NCBI GenBank assembly: GCA_012295275.1
Contig: CM022678.1
Coordinates: 3,663,218 to 3,727,217 of the forward strand
Source: Chrysomallon squamiferum
Taxonomy: Eukaryota; Mollusca; Gastropoda; Neomphalida; Peltospiridae
Length of the DNA stretch: 64,000 nt
Direction: 5' to 3'
A program made the translations under genes and the position numbers. The first letter of the stretch is position 1, and each line of letters begins with the position of its first letter. The notes below the pieces were generated by a model that saw only the letters and a program-made list of their open reading frames with translations, was not told the DNA's origin and did no database searches. Below are positions 51,138-63,450 of the stretch, piece by piece.

Positions 51138-52386
51138 TCATTTATTACTTAGCAAAGTTGTCCAGTTAACTGGGTCTTCGATTGGCGGAAAGAAAAAGTG
51201 GGTGGGAACAAACCAATTAATTAGCCAATAGTTTCCAAACACGCTTCGGAATTTCTCGCCAGTTGTTCTCCTGTCAAGGAATCTGGTTCTTTTCGTCTTC
51301 AAATTGTTTTCAAACGTAGTTATCCCCCTTGTTATCAGATAAATATGTTCGGTGAGAAATTTTGCACTGAGAAGAACGCAGTAGAAATGTAGTGACGTAA
51401 TAGAGACGTAAACGGCAACAGTCAGTGACGTATAGCCCATGATACAGCGGACAAGAGCAGAGAGAGCAAAAGTGTCGACGTAATTCATGGAAGACCAAAG
51501 AATTTGATGGATGAAGACGAGAAGATGGAGAAAGCAGTAACTGCTTCCCATCAGCGTCCAGAAACAAAATATGACGAAGTATCTATGGTTTCTCCAGCCG
51601 ATGCACGAGCCTGAGAAATAACAGTGATGATCTCGTTTTAAGACACACACTTTACAGACAGGACAGTGATGACACCGCGGAGGCATGACGTCATTACATA
51701 CACAGCAGAAACCGTGCAGCCAGTGCGACCCAGAATCGAAACTTTTGTGCGATTTTTCCGAATCAGTGTCGTCCACGTGATCCTGAATTTGAACTGAGAA
51801 ATGTACTTTTGAATTACGCGGAATGTTAATATTAGAAACAGCTTCTTTCGAAATTCCAGTTCTCGCAACCCTTTTGACTGCTGAATTTCTTCCAAAGATG
51901 GATGAATACGGTAACGAGGCTCTTTCACGGAGAAGATTTTTACACGAGGAGTCGACAAAACGAACGCCACACCAGGAAATAAAAATCTGAAAGAGGAGAA
52001 ACGTTCCAATGTACACTGGCATTTTCTCCTCCCCGTACAAAACAGGCGCCACCTCCGTCACTCCGTAATACCACGTGACCAATGACGTTGTAAGCAGAAG
52101 AGGTACAGGAAGCGGAAGTTTCGCCATATATTGCGTCCAGGCTTCAACTCGGTCGTGGAATTTCTTTGATTTGTGTCTGTAGTGACTCTTCAGTTTCGCT
52201 GACAAACTTGTGTTCTCCAAGTGATTTGAGTTTTCTGAGTGAATAACTAGGCTGGGTTTTCCATATCTAAAAACAAAAAGAAACAAAAATACATGAATAG
52301 AATGTACATGGGACTGGAATCATGTTTTAACATATTATTGTCATATACAATACTTTTTGCTTGTACATATATTTTTACCTATACTG

Positions 52387-52438
<52 letters not shown>

Positions 52439-52626
52439 CACATACATATATATATACACACACATGCAAACATACATAGATACATACATACATACATACA
52501 TACATACATACATACACACTACATACACACACACACACACACACATATATGTATAAATTTATGTATATATTCAGTATATTATCAAATAGATGTGAAAATT
52601 CGTATCCACTTACCAGGTAGAGACAT
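51138..52626 (-). CDS. DHHC palmitoyltransferase, copy 3 (frameshift next to acceptor)
   Basis: Same two-exon layout as copy 2: 52,614-52,626 and 51,138-52,266. The long exon is open through all functional parts (DHHC domain KRDHHCYFSGSC, four membrane segments, TTFE). It has lost the YLNNI-type segment near the middle (SIFGRNSAVKRV). Just after the acceptor, copy 2 reads ATATAGAAAAACCC and copy 3 ATATGGAAAACCC, one base shorter. Spliced in the same way, the ATG exon would be out of frame. Translation would need another start (the next in-frame ATG in the long exon is well downstream, at the AQYMAKLP-like segment) or a different first exon. It may be a recent pseudogene or an assembly error. 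Confidence 0.7.
52385..52545 (+). repeat. (CA)n and (CATA)n microsatellites in DHHC3 intron
   Basis: Duplicate of 41,940-42,125 with different tract lengths. Confidence 0.95.
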
Positions 52627-52925
52627 ATTTTCATCTATTCAGCTTGTACGTTATTTTGCACGGTTTATAAACTGTACATGGGATAGATTCGCTATAAAGA
52701 ATTACATATTCAAGAATAAAAAACCAGTCAGGTGTTTCCACTGCTTCAAGTAAACTTAGATTTATCAAGTGAATTTACCTTTCACCTGCTTCAGTAATCC
52801 TACCTTTAACAATGCACAAATATAAAGGCGCGGTCACACCGCACAATATATGCGGATAGTTTCTGGATTGGTAATAATATAAATACTATCTGACACTGTG
52901 ATTATATATATGCACATGTTTGTTT

Positions 52926-53012
<87 letters not shown>

Positions 53013-53967
53013 GTAATATTAGAACAGTACATACGTAAACAATATTTGTAATATGTAAACTAAATGTATTGGATGTCCAAATAAACTTTGGTAAATAAAT
53101 ATTTAATATTTATTTGTTTGGTGTTGCTTTTTACTAATTAATATAAAACCAAACATACTGTTACGAGCAATCGCCCTCTGTTAGCGCACCTTTACACTTA
53201 CAATGATCAATGAACGGATTTGGCTTTAACCTTATTCCCTGGCAAACTACCAAATCAGTGAGAACAGGCTAAAGTTTATTAATATATATATATATATATA
53301 TATAGTGATGATGAAGATAATTATAATAATATTAAGAAGAATGCCATTAGTGATGAATATGATGATGATAATAAAGATAATGATAATAATAACTTTTAAA
53401 AGTATATTTACTCATTTATTCAAACAGTAATATGGATTACGTGGTTGGATATCAATAATGTTACATTGTGGCATCCAGCAATGCATATTATACATACATA
53501 CAAACAGAGATACGTACATACACACGTACACACACACTCATGCACCAAATATATTCTCGCAGGTATTTAATGCACCATTACACACTCTGGCACACACGGG
53601 CACCCTTTACTAAAGAACAGACAGACATACGTTAATATACGCCATGAAGATACAGACAGATATGAAATTATATATATATATATGGACAAGTGTAATTCAG
53701 ATGAAAACGTTCTGAATGAAAAAACAAATAAAAAATAAATAACGTAAAATAAATAAATACATTAATAAATAAATAAATAAATAAGTAACTAAATAAATAA
53801 AAGAAGATAAACAAAGTAAATAAAATAAAATAAAATAAATAAGTAAATAAAAGAAGAGAAATAAATAAAGTAAATAGAAACAAAAAAGAAGAAGAAAGAG
53901 ACAGAGAGAAAGAAAAAATGGTGACATAAAAATATTTAAAAAAAATATCGTTTGTTAGCACAGCTCA
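52627..53967. repeat. Intergenic DHHC3 / SLCO
   Basis: Copy of 42,210-43,629, including the GCGGT-CAC-ACCGC inverted repeat (52,830-52,842), (CT)n at 52,929-53,011, (TA)n and the (AAAT)n-rich tract. No gene. The left end probably contains the DHHC3 promoter. Confidence 0.65.
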
Positions 53968-55295
53968 TCAAAGTCTGGAAATTGTGAATATTTCTTCATC
54001 CTCGTCGTTGTTGCGTTTGTAACTCTTTACTTTCAAATCCGAGTCGTCTGTTCGACTTTCTAAGTATCTGGCGACGATGTAAGCGATAACGTAGAAGGAC
54101 AAACCAACGAATCTAAAACCACACTCCAAACCCTTCAACCAGTACCGCAGACTGGGCAGGTCGTACAGCTGACACGCGCCTCGATTGCCGCACGTGCTCT
54201 TCCAAATGAGGCACGTGCCGTCGATGACGTAACCGAAGAGAATGGGCGCTGGTAAGAAACCTGGAGACAGAATAGCAATAAATAAGTTTTTGTAAGATAT
54301 ATGTTTTGATGGCTGAGAGTAACACTACTGATCAACTGTAATAAAGCGAGATGCATGATTGTCTTTAGTTTTCTAGGATAAGTATTAATATTATTGTACA
54401 TACCAAGAAGTGAAATGAGAAATGAAAACAGCGCCATTGCCATTGTTTTGTCCTTATCGGGCACGCTCCTGTGAATATAAGAACATCGACTTATAATTCA
54501 GAACATTTAGTCTTGTATATATTTTATATTCTTCTAAGTTATCTTTGGCGATAAATTGTTATTTATAAATATAACAATCTTGGGTGAATACTCTCATTCT
54601 CTTCATTTTCCTGACGTCATTTCTCATTGAAAAATGACGTCATGAAAAAATGAAGCAAACCGCAGTCATAGCTATATTTATATAGAATTTCACTTAATCG
54701 TTAAAGGAACACTTTAAACTGAGCGTCATCTGTGGTAAGATAATTTGAGTTATCTCCGCGTTTACCTCATAAGTGTGACGTAGACTGGCATCACGCTCAT
54801 TGTTCCAATGAGACCGCTGAGCAGGTCACCAGTGACGTAATAATACAAGTAGGGACAGTCAGGTTCGCAGAGCCCGGCCGTGGCAGTTCCTCCTGGAATT
54901 ACGGAGCACCCTCCAAAATTCTGAAATAAACAAAACGCACAGAAATCAGGGATAGAAGAGATATATCATACAGCTGACTGGAATCTTTCCTGCTGTGACA
55001 TCATTGTACGTACAAAATGACGGCATAAGAACTTAACATTTTATTTTTTTATATTTTCCTCTGTTATTTAATTTACAAAAGTGTACCTACTTTGGAGGTA
55101 TTATATTGTTTGTGCTAAATCTGTGTTAATAATATAATAGTAGAACAAATAATTACAAAGAAAGATTTTACTCCGTACCTTTCAATATACGTTATCACTA
55201 AAATTTAAACCTCAGATCATATCTTGAATACAAACTAAATTGAACTGAAGAAAATAAACATCTCAAAAAGCATTAACAACAGCAAGAACAATACC

Positions 55296-55373
<78 letters not shown>

Positions 55374-55643
55374 GATAATAATAATAATAATAATAATATA
55401 AAAAATAACCACGTGACCTACAGATTTTGTTTGATTGGTGCATCCAGCGACACATGGCGAGTAATACACGTTGTTGTCTTCTCCACAGATGGGTAGAAAT
55501 TTGCTCGAGTCACACACGCAGTCTGTGAGCCCAGTGTCAGTGAGAGGCCTGCGTAAATAAAGGAATAAAACTGAGTACGTTATAACACAGACGACAATTT
55601 ACCTACGTCATGACGTCATTAAAATATGACATGACAGCGGAAT

Positions 55644-55729
<86 letters not shown>

Positions 55730-56203
55730 GTTGGTCTCTGTTTCTCTATATGTCTCTCTTTTTGTCTCCTTTTTTTTTCTTTTTTTTATGCTTGTATAGA
55801 AAATATGTAATCGATGGTTACCTGTTTGCTTCATATCCATAAATTACTGGATTTTCGCAACCAAACAAGAAATCCAGCGAATTAATGGCCGTCGATAGAC
55901 TGATGTTGATAAGTATGTACCGCAGACATCCTATACGAGTGAGTTTCAGTCTACTGGTGACAAGTCCGCCCATAAAGGTGCCGATCGTTGTACCAATTAG
56001 TCGCTGAAGTCCTGAATAGAGAAATATCAAATTAATCGAAATACGTCGAGAAAATAATAAATTGAATACAGAAGAATAAGAAGCCCACAAAATAATAAAC
56101 AAACAACATCGCTCCCCCAAATATAATAATAAAACAACAACAACAAAAACAACAAGAAAATAAATAAATAAATAATAAAAAATAAAATAAAATAAAATAA
56201 ATA

Positions 56204-56234
<31 letters not shown>

Positions 56235-56404
56235 AATAAATAAATAAATAACTAAGTAATAAATAAAAAAATAAATAAATAATAAAAAATAAAATGAAAT
56301 AAAATAAAATTAAATTAAATAAAACAAATAAATTAAATAACAAAAAAAAAAAAAAAAAAAAAAAAAAAATAAAATAAAATAAAATAAAATAAAATAAAAT
56401 AAAA

Positions 56405-56439
<35 letters not shown>

Positions 56440-56828
56440 CTGAACACCCTCGTCAAAGAACAACCAACCTCTGCTGTACGATGTCAAAAATCAAAAAAAA
56501 AAAAAAAAACCAAAAAAAAACCCCACAAAACATACTCATATAAACTTAAAATAAACACAAAACCCTAAATACTTTTTCATAATCACAAAATTCCGATTAA
56601 AACACCAGAAGCAAAATAATTTTTCTTCTCAAAACAAAGAGATTTAAAACGATACAGACCTAGGATGATATTAGTTTTGTATCCTGGGATTGTAAACTGG
56701 TGCTCTACGTATTTGGGACCGAAAGACACAGAACCAGCCACACTGAAAATGACGCTGACTATTCCACACAGAACTAGACTGTACACAGGACATTTGACCA
56801 CCCGATACAGGGACTTGGGCAAGTCTGA

Positions 56829-56878
<50 letters not shown>

Positions 56879-57398
56879 CGATTATGATGACGACGATATC
56901 AACGATAAAAGAACAATCAAAATAATATTAATAATGCTGGAGATGGTGATACAAGTACAATTAACATTAAAATTTACAAGAAGAATAAGAACAAAACAGC
57001 AGTAATAATAATAATACTAATGATAATAATAATAGTGATGATGATGATGATGACGAAAGTTATGATGATGATTACAATTAAAAATAACAGGAAGAAGAAA
57101 AAAGCAAGAAGAACTAGACTACTATTACTGCTACTATGACTACTAAAACAACAACTATTACTATTATTAATACTACTACTACTACTGCTAATAACTGTAG
57201 TTGTAATAGTAATTATAAGAATAATAACAACAGCAATAGTCGTAGTAGCAGAATGGTAGGACGAGTGGAAACTATTACTGATATACTAGTAGTAGCAGTA
57301 TAGACAGCAGGAAGGGAAAAAAGATATCTGTGTGTTTGTTTTTGTGTGTGTACGTGCGTGTGTTTGTGTCTAAACAACACTAAACTCATTATAAACAA

Positions 57399-57446
<48 letters not shown>

Positions 57447-59244
57447 CTGCAACAAAACCAACCAACCTTTGATCTTCTGATACAAAGACAGATTGTCGTT
57501 TTCTATGACTGTTTCGTTTTCTTTTACACTGAGAGACGTAGACTTGAGACGTCGAGGAAAGAAGAGGAGTGGAATAGCAAAGAGAATCCCAGCCAATCCG
57601 AAAATGAGAAATCCCAGCCACCAAGCTCCTATCCATTTGGGATGTCTGGGATTCAGGTTAGTCGCTGGGAGAAAACAAACGAAAAAGATGACATCGAAAT
57701 ATATAAAAAAATATTACGTTTTTTTTTGTTCAATATCGTATTATTGAACAAAATAAACATTCAAGTATCACTGCTATATATATATTATTTCTTTCTTTTT
57801 TCTATCTTTCCTTTTCATTTCGTTATTTTTTTTTATATCTCATCTTATTTATTTATTTATTTATTTTGTTTGTAAAATTACTCAGTCTTTTAAAGATCGC
57901 TTATTTATCACTTCTGGTCAGTTTCGTCCCAACAAGAGTTACCTACCTTTGAGATCTACCGGAAGTTTTCGAAAGAGACCTCCTAATGCTATGGAAAGCG
58001 AAGGACCAAACAGATTCATTGTGGAAATAATACCTGAAAGTAAATAAATAAAAACAGGTTCATTGTGAAAATAATACCTGAAAGTAAATAAATAAAAACA
58101 TTTAAATTCATAAATAGATAAAGCATCCGCTGTAGTGCATTATTAATTCATAATTGTGCAAATCAAGTTCTAGTTCAGAAAAAATCTTGAAACATTTGTT
58201 TATCTGAATTTATTATTATCATCATCATTATTAGTATGTTGTTGTTAATAATAATAATAACAGTGATAAAATACTGTTAATAATAAAAATAGTTACGATA
58301 CTAGTAATAATAATGAAGGTGATAATAATAATATAATAGTAACAATAGTAGTAATAATAGTAGTAATAGTATTAATAGTAATAGATGTAATAGTAGTAAT
58401 AGTCGTAGCAATAGTAATAGTAATCGCTGTAGTCGTAGTAGTAGCAGTAGTAGTAGTAATACTAATAACAACAACAATAAGAATAATAATAAAAAAGCGG
58501 TAAAAAAAAAAAAAAAAAAAAAAACGTACCGATATAAAAACTAGTTTTTGCCTTGTTCGACGTGTTGTCATCGACAAACACCGTGGAAAGTGGTGTCCTG
58601 GGGGCTTTGGCGATTCCCTGGATGACCAGACTAGCTCCGAGGAGGTAGACAACCCAGCTGAGACCCTTGCTGTCGTCTGCTCGCTCAGCGCCCGAGCATG
58701 CGTCAGCGGAGACATCAGCACCGTCACGACAGAGCACGTCATAGTCGAACCCGCGCGCGTTGCCGCTGACGTTTCCGGAAGCCGAGCTCGCGTGATCGTC
58801 GGGAAGGGAGGCGGGACTGAGAAAGTGGCACAGGCTGCCCATAATGCCCGAAACGCCGAACAGGAAGGCCGCGGCGCAGAGGATTCTGGGAATGTGGCTC
58901 TTCCTGCCGAAGTGTCCGATGAACAGGACGGTGCAGAGGAAGCCGATGTCGTTGCACGAGAGGATGAGGCCCGTCGTCGTGCTGTTCATGTTGAACTGCT
59001 TCTCCAAGGCCGTCACCTGCGACACGATGTAGATGTTCAGCGTCTGGGTTATCAGCGACGTAAACCCGAAGATGATCGAGAACGACAGCACGTTGTCAAA
59101 GACCTGAAGACACGCTGGCCGACAACTGCCGAGACCGCACGAAGTGTCGTCGGCTTTTTCCGGATGCGACACCTGAGATGCAGCGACATCTTCGGCGTTG
59201 GGGATGGCGGGTGGTGAAAAGGAATATTTGTTGGAAGACTTCAT
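53968..59244 (-). CDS. SLCO: Organic anion transporting polypeptide (OATP/SLCO family), complete
   Basis: Nine coding exons on the minus strand: 58,530-59,244, 57,947-58,033, 57,467-57,664, 56,660-56,824, 55,822-56,011, 55,422-55,548, 54,766-54,920, 54,404-54,468 and 53,968-54,260. All junctions have GT-AG and matching phase, totalling 664 aa, normal for the family. OATPs are 12-helix plasma-membrane carriers for bulky organic anions such as bile-salt- or prostaglandin-like compounds. Evidence: YIGIISTMNLFGPSL after exon 1, the family signature WIGAWWLGFLIFGLAG in exon 3, and a Kazal-like Cys-rich loop (CVCDSS...ICGEDN...CVAGC) in exon 6 continuing with GLCEPDC in exon 7. Exon 1 is preceded by a CTTTTTCCCTCCAG-like acceptor, so an untranslated exon lies upstream. 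Subfamily and substrate are not assignable by eye. Confidence 0.93.
55299..55397 (+). repeat. (TAA)n in SLCO intron 6
   Basis: About 33 units with one ACG interruption, starting ~25 bp past the exon 6 donor. Confidence 0.97.
55645..55724 (+). repeat. (CT)n in SLCO intron 5
   Basis: About 40 CT units on the plus strand, a purine (GA) tract on the transcribed-gene sense strand. Confidence 0.97.
56160..56440 (+). repeat. (AAAT)n/(AAAATA)n tract in SLCO intron 4
   Basis: About 280 bp of AAAT- and AAATA-type repeat with a ~27-bp poly(A) run near 56,343-56,369. Confidence 0.95.
56825..57466. repeat. SLCO intron 3 with trinucleotide tracts
   Basis: Intron holding (TAA)n at about 56,828-56,875, GAT-rich stretches near 57,036-57,070, dispersed TAC/TAG trinucleotides and (TAA)n at 57,402-57,442. 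Confidence 0.8.
58034..58529. repeat. SLCO intron 1 with duplicated acceptor and TAG-rich tract
   Basis: Begins with a 44-bp tandem duplication carrying the exon 2 acceptor, then irregular TAG/TAA trinucleotides (58,240-58,490) and a poly(A) run (58,502-58,523) directly beside the exon 1 donor. Confidence 0.8.
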
Positions 59245-59257
59245 TTTCAGGAGTTTG

Positions 59258-59391
59258 CTGGAGGGAAAAAAAAAAAAACATTCAATTAATAATTTTAATA
59301 AAATTGGTAAAATTATATATAGACACGAAGACATGTGATTACATGTATATCGTGTGTGTACGATTGTTTTGTTTGGTATATACATTTGTAT

Positions 59392-59487
<96 letters not shown>

Positions 59488-60250
59488 AAAATCATCGACT
59501 TCCTCAAAACGACAAATCAAATCACTATAAGAGAAACGCTATCAATAAAACCTGTCTTCCAGCAGGTAAACAAACACATTATCAATGCGGCAGTTTACAA
59601 TAACCAGAAACATTCCTGTCTTGTTTACTGCTTTGAGTTGTGTCAAAAACAGCACAACAACAACAAAAAGAACGTAGGAAGGGAAAGTGGTGGGGGGGGA
59701 GATGTAGGAATAGGAAGGGAAATGGGGGAGATGTAGGAAGGGAAAGTGGGGGAGATGTAGGAAGGGAAAGGAGGAGTTATAGGAAAGGAAAGGAGGAATT
59801 ATAGGAATGGAAAGGAGGAATTATAGGAAAGGAAAGGGGGATGTAGGAAGGGAAAGGGGAGAAATGAAAAGGGTGACTGCACAAATGACATAACAAACTC
59901 GTAGATATATATATATATTTTTTTTTTTCTTTATGACAAATTTACTTTTGTTTTGGCTTCAAATCTTTTCAAATAATAAAACTTTTCTTTTTTCTTTTCT
60001 TCTTTTCTCGTATTATTATTATTATTATTCCAGACAGCTCTTTAAACCTATTGAAACTCCTTACACGTCCGCACCCCCACCCCCCAACCCCCCATAGCCT
60101 TTCACCGCCGATTCGGAAATAACAACATAAGTGGTCCCGTTTGTTTACTTATTTATTTATTTTGTTTCGCTGAGGCTAAACAGTTCTGAGTACACAGGCG
60201 GCGAAATCCCGGATAACAAGTAAGTACAAATATACGTATTTCATTAATCT
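59258..60250. repeat. SLCO 5' intronic DNA: (CT)n and polypurine minisatellite
   Basis: (CT)n of ~44 units at 59,396-59,484. A purine-only-biased ~22-bp minisatellite (AGGAAAGGAAAGGAGGAATT unit) runs from about 59,670 to 59,870. A C-rich stretch (CCCCCACCCCCCAACCCCCC) is near 60,074-60,093. No exon recognised. Confidence 0.75.
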
Positions 60251-60341
60251 CCGTGACATGGAGACCGGCGTTTAGTGCCGCCTCCCTTCAAATCTCCCGT
60301 CCGGCGTTTAGCATAATGTTATATCTAGAGAAAAACACGCG

Positions 60342-60406
<65 letters not shown>

Positions 60407-60554
60407 AAAGTGTTTGTCACTGGCCGGAGGGGACTGTCAAAGCGACGGAATAGTTTATACTTCTTTCAGCTTTACACAAAAAAAAGAAAAATAATAATTA
60501 CGTTTATATATATATATATATATATACACATGTATATACATATCTATCTATCTA

Positions 60555-60613
<59 letters not shown>

Positions 60614-61355
60614 CACATGTGTATGAAACGTCTGTGCATGTGCATGTGCCTGTGCGTCTGTGCATATGCGTTTTTATATGTTCGTTTGTGCAGTATGCTA
60701 GACATACATGTATGTGTGTACAGATATACTGCCATTAATGCTTCTATTTCTACTACTATTATTACTAATAATAATAATATAAAATAAAAATAAATAAATA
60801 AATAAATGAATAAATAAATAAATAAATGAATTAACAAAAATAAATAAATAAATGAATAAAAATAAATAAATAAATAAATAAAATAAATAAATGAATGAAT
60901 AAAAATAAATAAATAAATGTAATAAAATAAATAAGTAAATAAATAAATAAAATAAAATAAAATAAAACAAAACAAAACAAAACAAAACAAAATAAAATAA
61001 AATAAAATAAGAAGAAAAATGAATAAAAAAATAAATAAATAAATAAACAGATAACCAACCAACCAACCAACCAACCAACCAAACAAACAAACAAATAAAT
61101 AAATAAATAAATAAATAAATAAATATCGTCGGCTTAGCTAGTTTATTTCACTTTGTATCTCACAGACTGATTCACAGCGCGTGTCAAACATATCTACATT
61201 GCTTTGCATGGCACACATTTTACTAAAAATTCTTATTTCTACACACACCGAACACACTGTTCTTAGCCAAACAGTAACCTGGTGACCCCATACATCATTG
61301 TAAAACACTTCTTAGTAAGTATAGTCTGATATTGTCCTGTCCTAACCTCACAGTG

Positions 61356-61404
<49 letters not shown>

Positions 61405-61806
61405 ACAGCGTGTATATTTACGAGCGTGCGTGCGTGTTCGTGTACGTATATTTGTTTCCGTTTCATTTTGCGGTGACGAAAACTCGCGGATGTTCACTGT
61501 TTTAATTTGTACCAAGTGACTCAGTGGGTGGAAATCCGGAGTTTTGACATTCTCTTGTATAATCATCATCATCATCATCATCATCGTCATCATCATCGTC
61601 ACGCACAGACAGGCGTCGGTCACGACGGCCTTGGTAGCTGTTAAATAACGTAATTACGTCAGCGACAAGGAACGCGACTTACTGTATACATCAGTGTAAC
61701 AGCTACTCCATTCAGTTGTTTTACAGCGTATGCGTATGTGTATGTGTGTGATGTTTGTTTGTTTGTTGTTGTGTGTGTTTAAGGTATGGTCATAGTGGTT
61801 ATGTTA

Positions 61807-61842
<36 letters not shown>

Positions 61843-62048
61843 TATGTGCATGTGGTTTGTGTTTGTGTATGTATGTTGGTGAATGCATATAAACGTGTGT
61901 CTATATGTATACGTGAGTATGTATGAGTATGTATATGTGCGTGTGAGTGTGTGTGTTTGTTTATGTGTACGTTTATGAGTGTATAATGTGCGTGCGTGCG
62001 TATTTGTATTTGTGTAGCTTTGTATATAAATATCCGTATTTTGTATGT

Positions 62049-62146
<98 letters not shown>

Positions 62147-62380
62147 GTCTGTCTTTGTCTCACTCTAAAGAATTTGTCCAACTAAACAAAATTTAATACT
62201 TACATTTTTTCACTTGATAATTTCTTCACACGTTTTATCCAATAAACTTGCAACAAATAAACACACACATGTATTTTTTCTTTTTTTTTCTTTTTACATT
62301 GCCTGCGACCTGTGTAAACGTCCTTTCTTACAGATTTTTGTAAAAATTACGAAAGAGCTTGCAACGTGAGAATATTTGAC
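60251..62380. repeat. Microsatellite field upstream of SLCO
   Basis: (CA)n at 60,344-60,403, (TA)n at about 60,558-60,610, AAAT/AAAAT/AAAAC tract 60,780-61,120 with (CCAA)n near 61,055-61,085, (TG)n at 61,357-61,402, (CAT)n at 61,562-61,600, (TG)n at 61,813-61,840 and (CT)n at 62,053-62,142. A possible minus-strand donor (ATACA|GTAAGT) lies near 61,678. No coding sequence seen. Confidence 0.75.
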
Positions 62381-62385
62381 AAATT

Positions 62386-62490
62386 ACCTTTCCAACGAGC
62401 CTACGAGCGACATAACTTTCTTTTCAACTGTCAGACAAATGTACAGGCAACGTCTGATTGGCTGGACGTGAACCACGATGACGTAGGCAG
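62386..62490 (-). promoter_or_regulatory. Candidate SLCO promoter and untranslated first exon
   Basis: On the minus strand, CCAGCCAATCAGACG (an NF-Y-type CCAAT box, about 62,453-62,467) sits near CTACGTCATCG, a CRE-like site (about 62,476-62,486). About 65 bp downstream is a splice donor TTGGAAAG|GTAATT (62,388/62,387). This is a rare non-repetitive island and points toward SLCO exon 1, which begins with a strong acceptor. Inference from motifs and position only. Confidence 0.35.
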
Positions 62491-63160
<670 letters not shown>

Positions 63161-63450
63161 AATAAACATGACGAAGATTTTGGTGTATGTCGGAGATGTT
63201 TATCATCACAGTTGGGAAGAGCGACGATGTACCATCAATTTTCCTGTGTTCGCCTCTACTCAATTTCCTGTTCTACCTAGTGACCCCAGTTTGTCAGAGT
63301 TATGTGTTTGTGTCCATGTCAAAACATTCTCATAACACCACTGTTAAATTATCAGGTCGTAGTATGTAAGAATTGTCTCGTTCCAGCCAGTACTCCTTGA
63401 TTAGTTTATCAGAGGCAGTAGTGTATAATTCCTGTTTATGTGCAAATGGT
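63161..63450. other. Short non-repetitive stretch, no gene assigned
   Basis: About 290 bp of normal-complexity DNA. Two overlapping plus-strand open frames of 50-60 codons start at 63,169 and 63,193; one is hydrophobic (IFLCSPLLNFLFYLVTPV). Neither resembles a family I know and no splice context supports them. Confidence 0.3.

Noticed and set aside
58739-59217. 141-codon plus-strand frame opposite SLCO exon 1
   Set aside because: Antisense shadow of a GC-rich exon; the minus-strand frame has clear OATP features and correct splicing.
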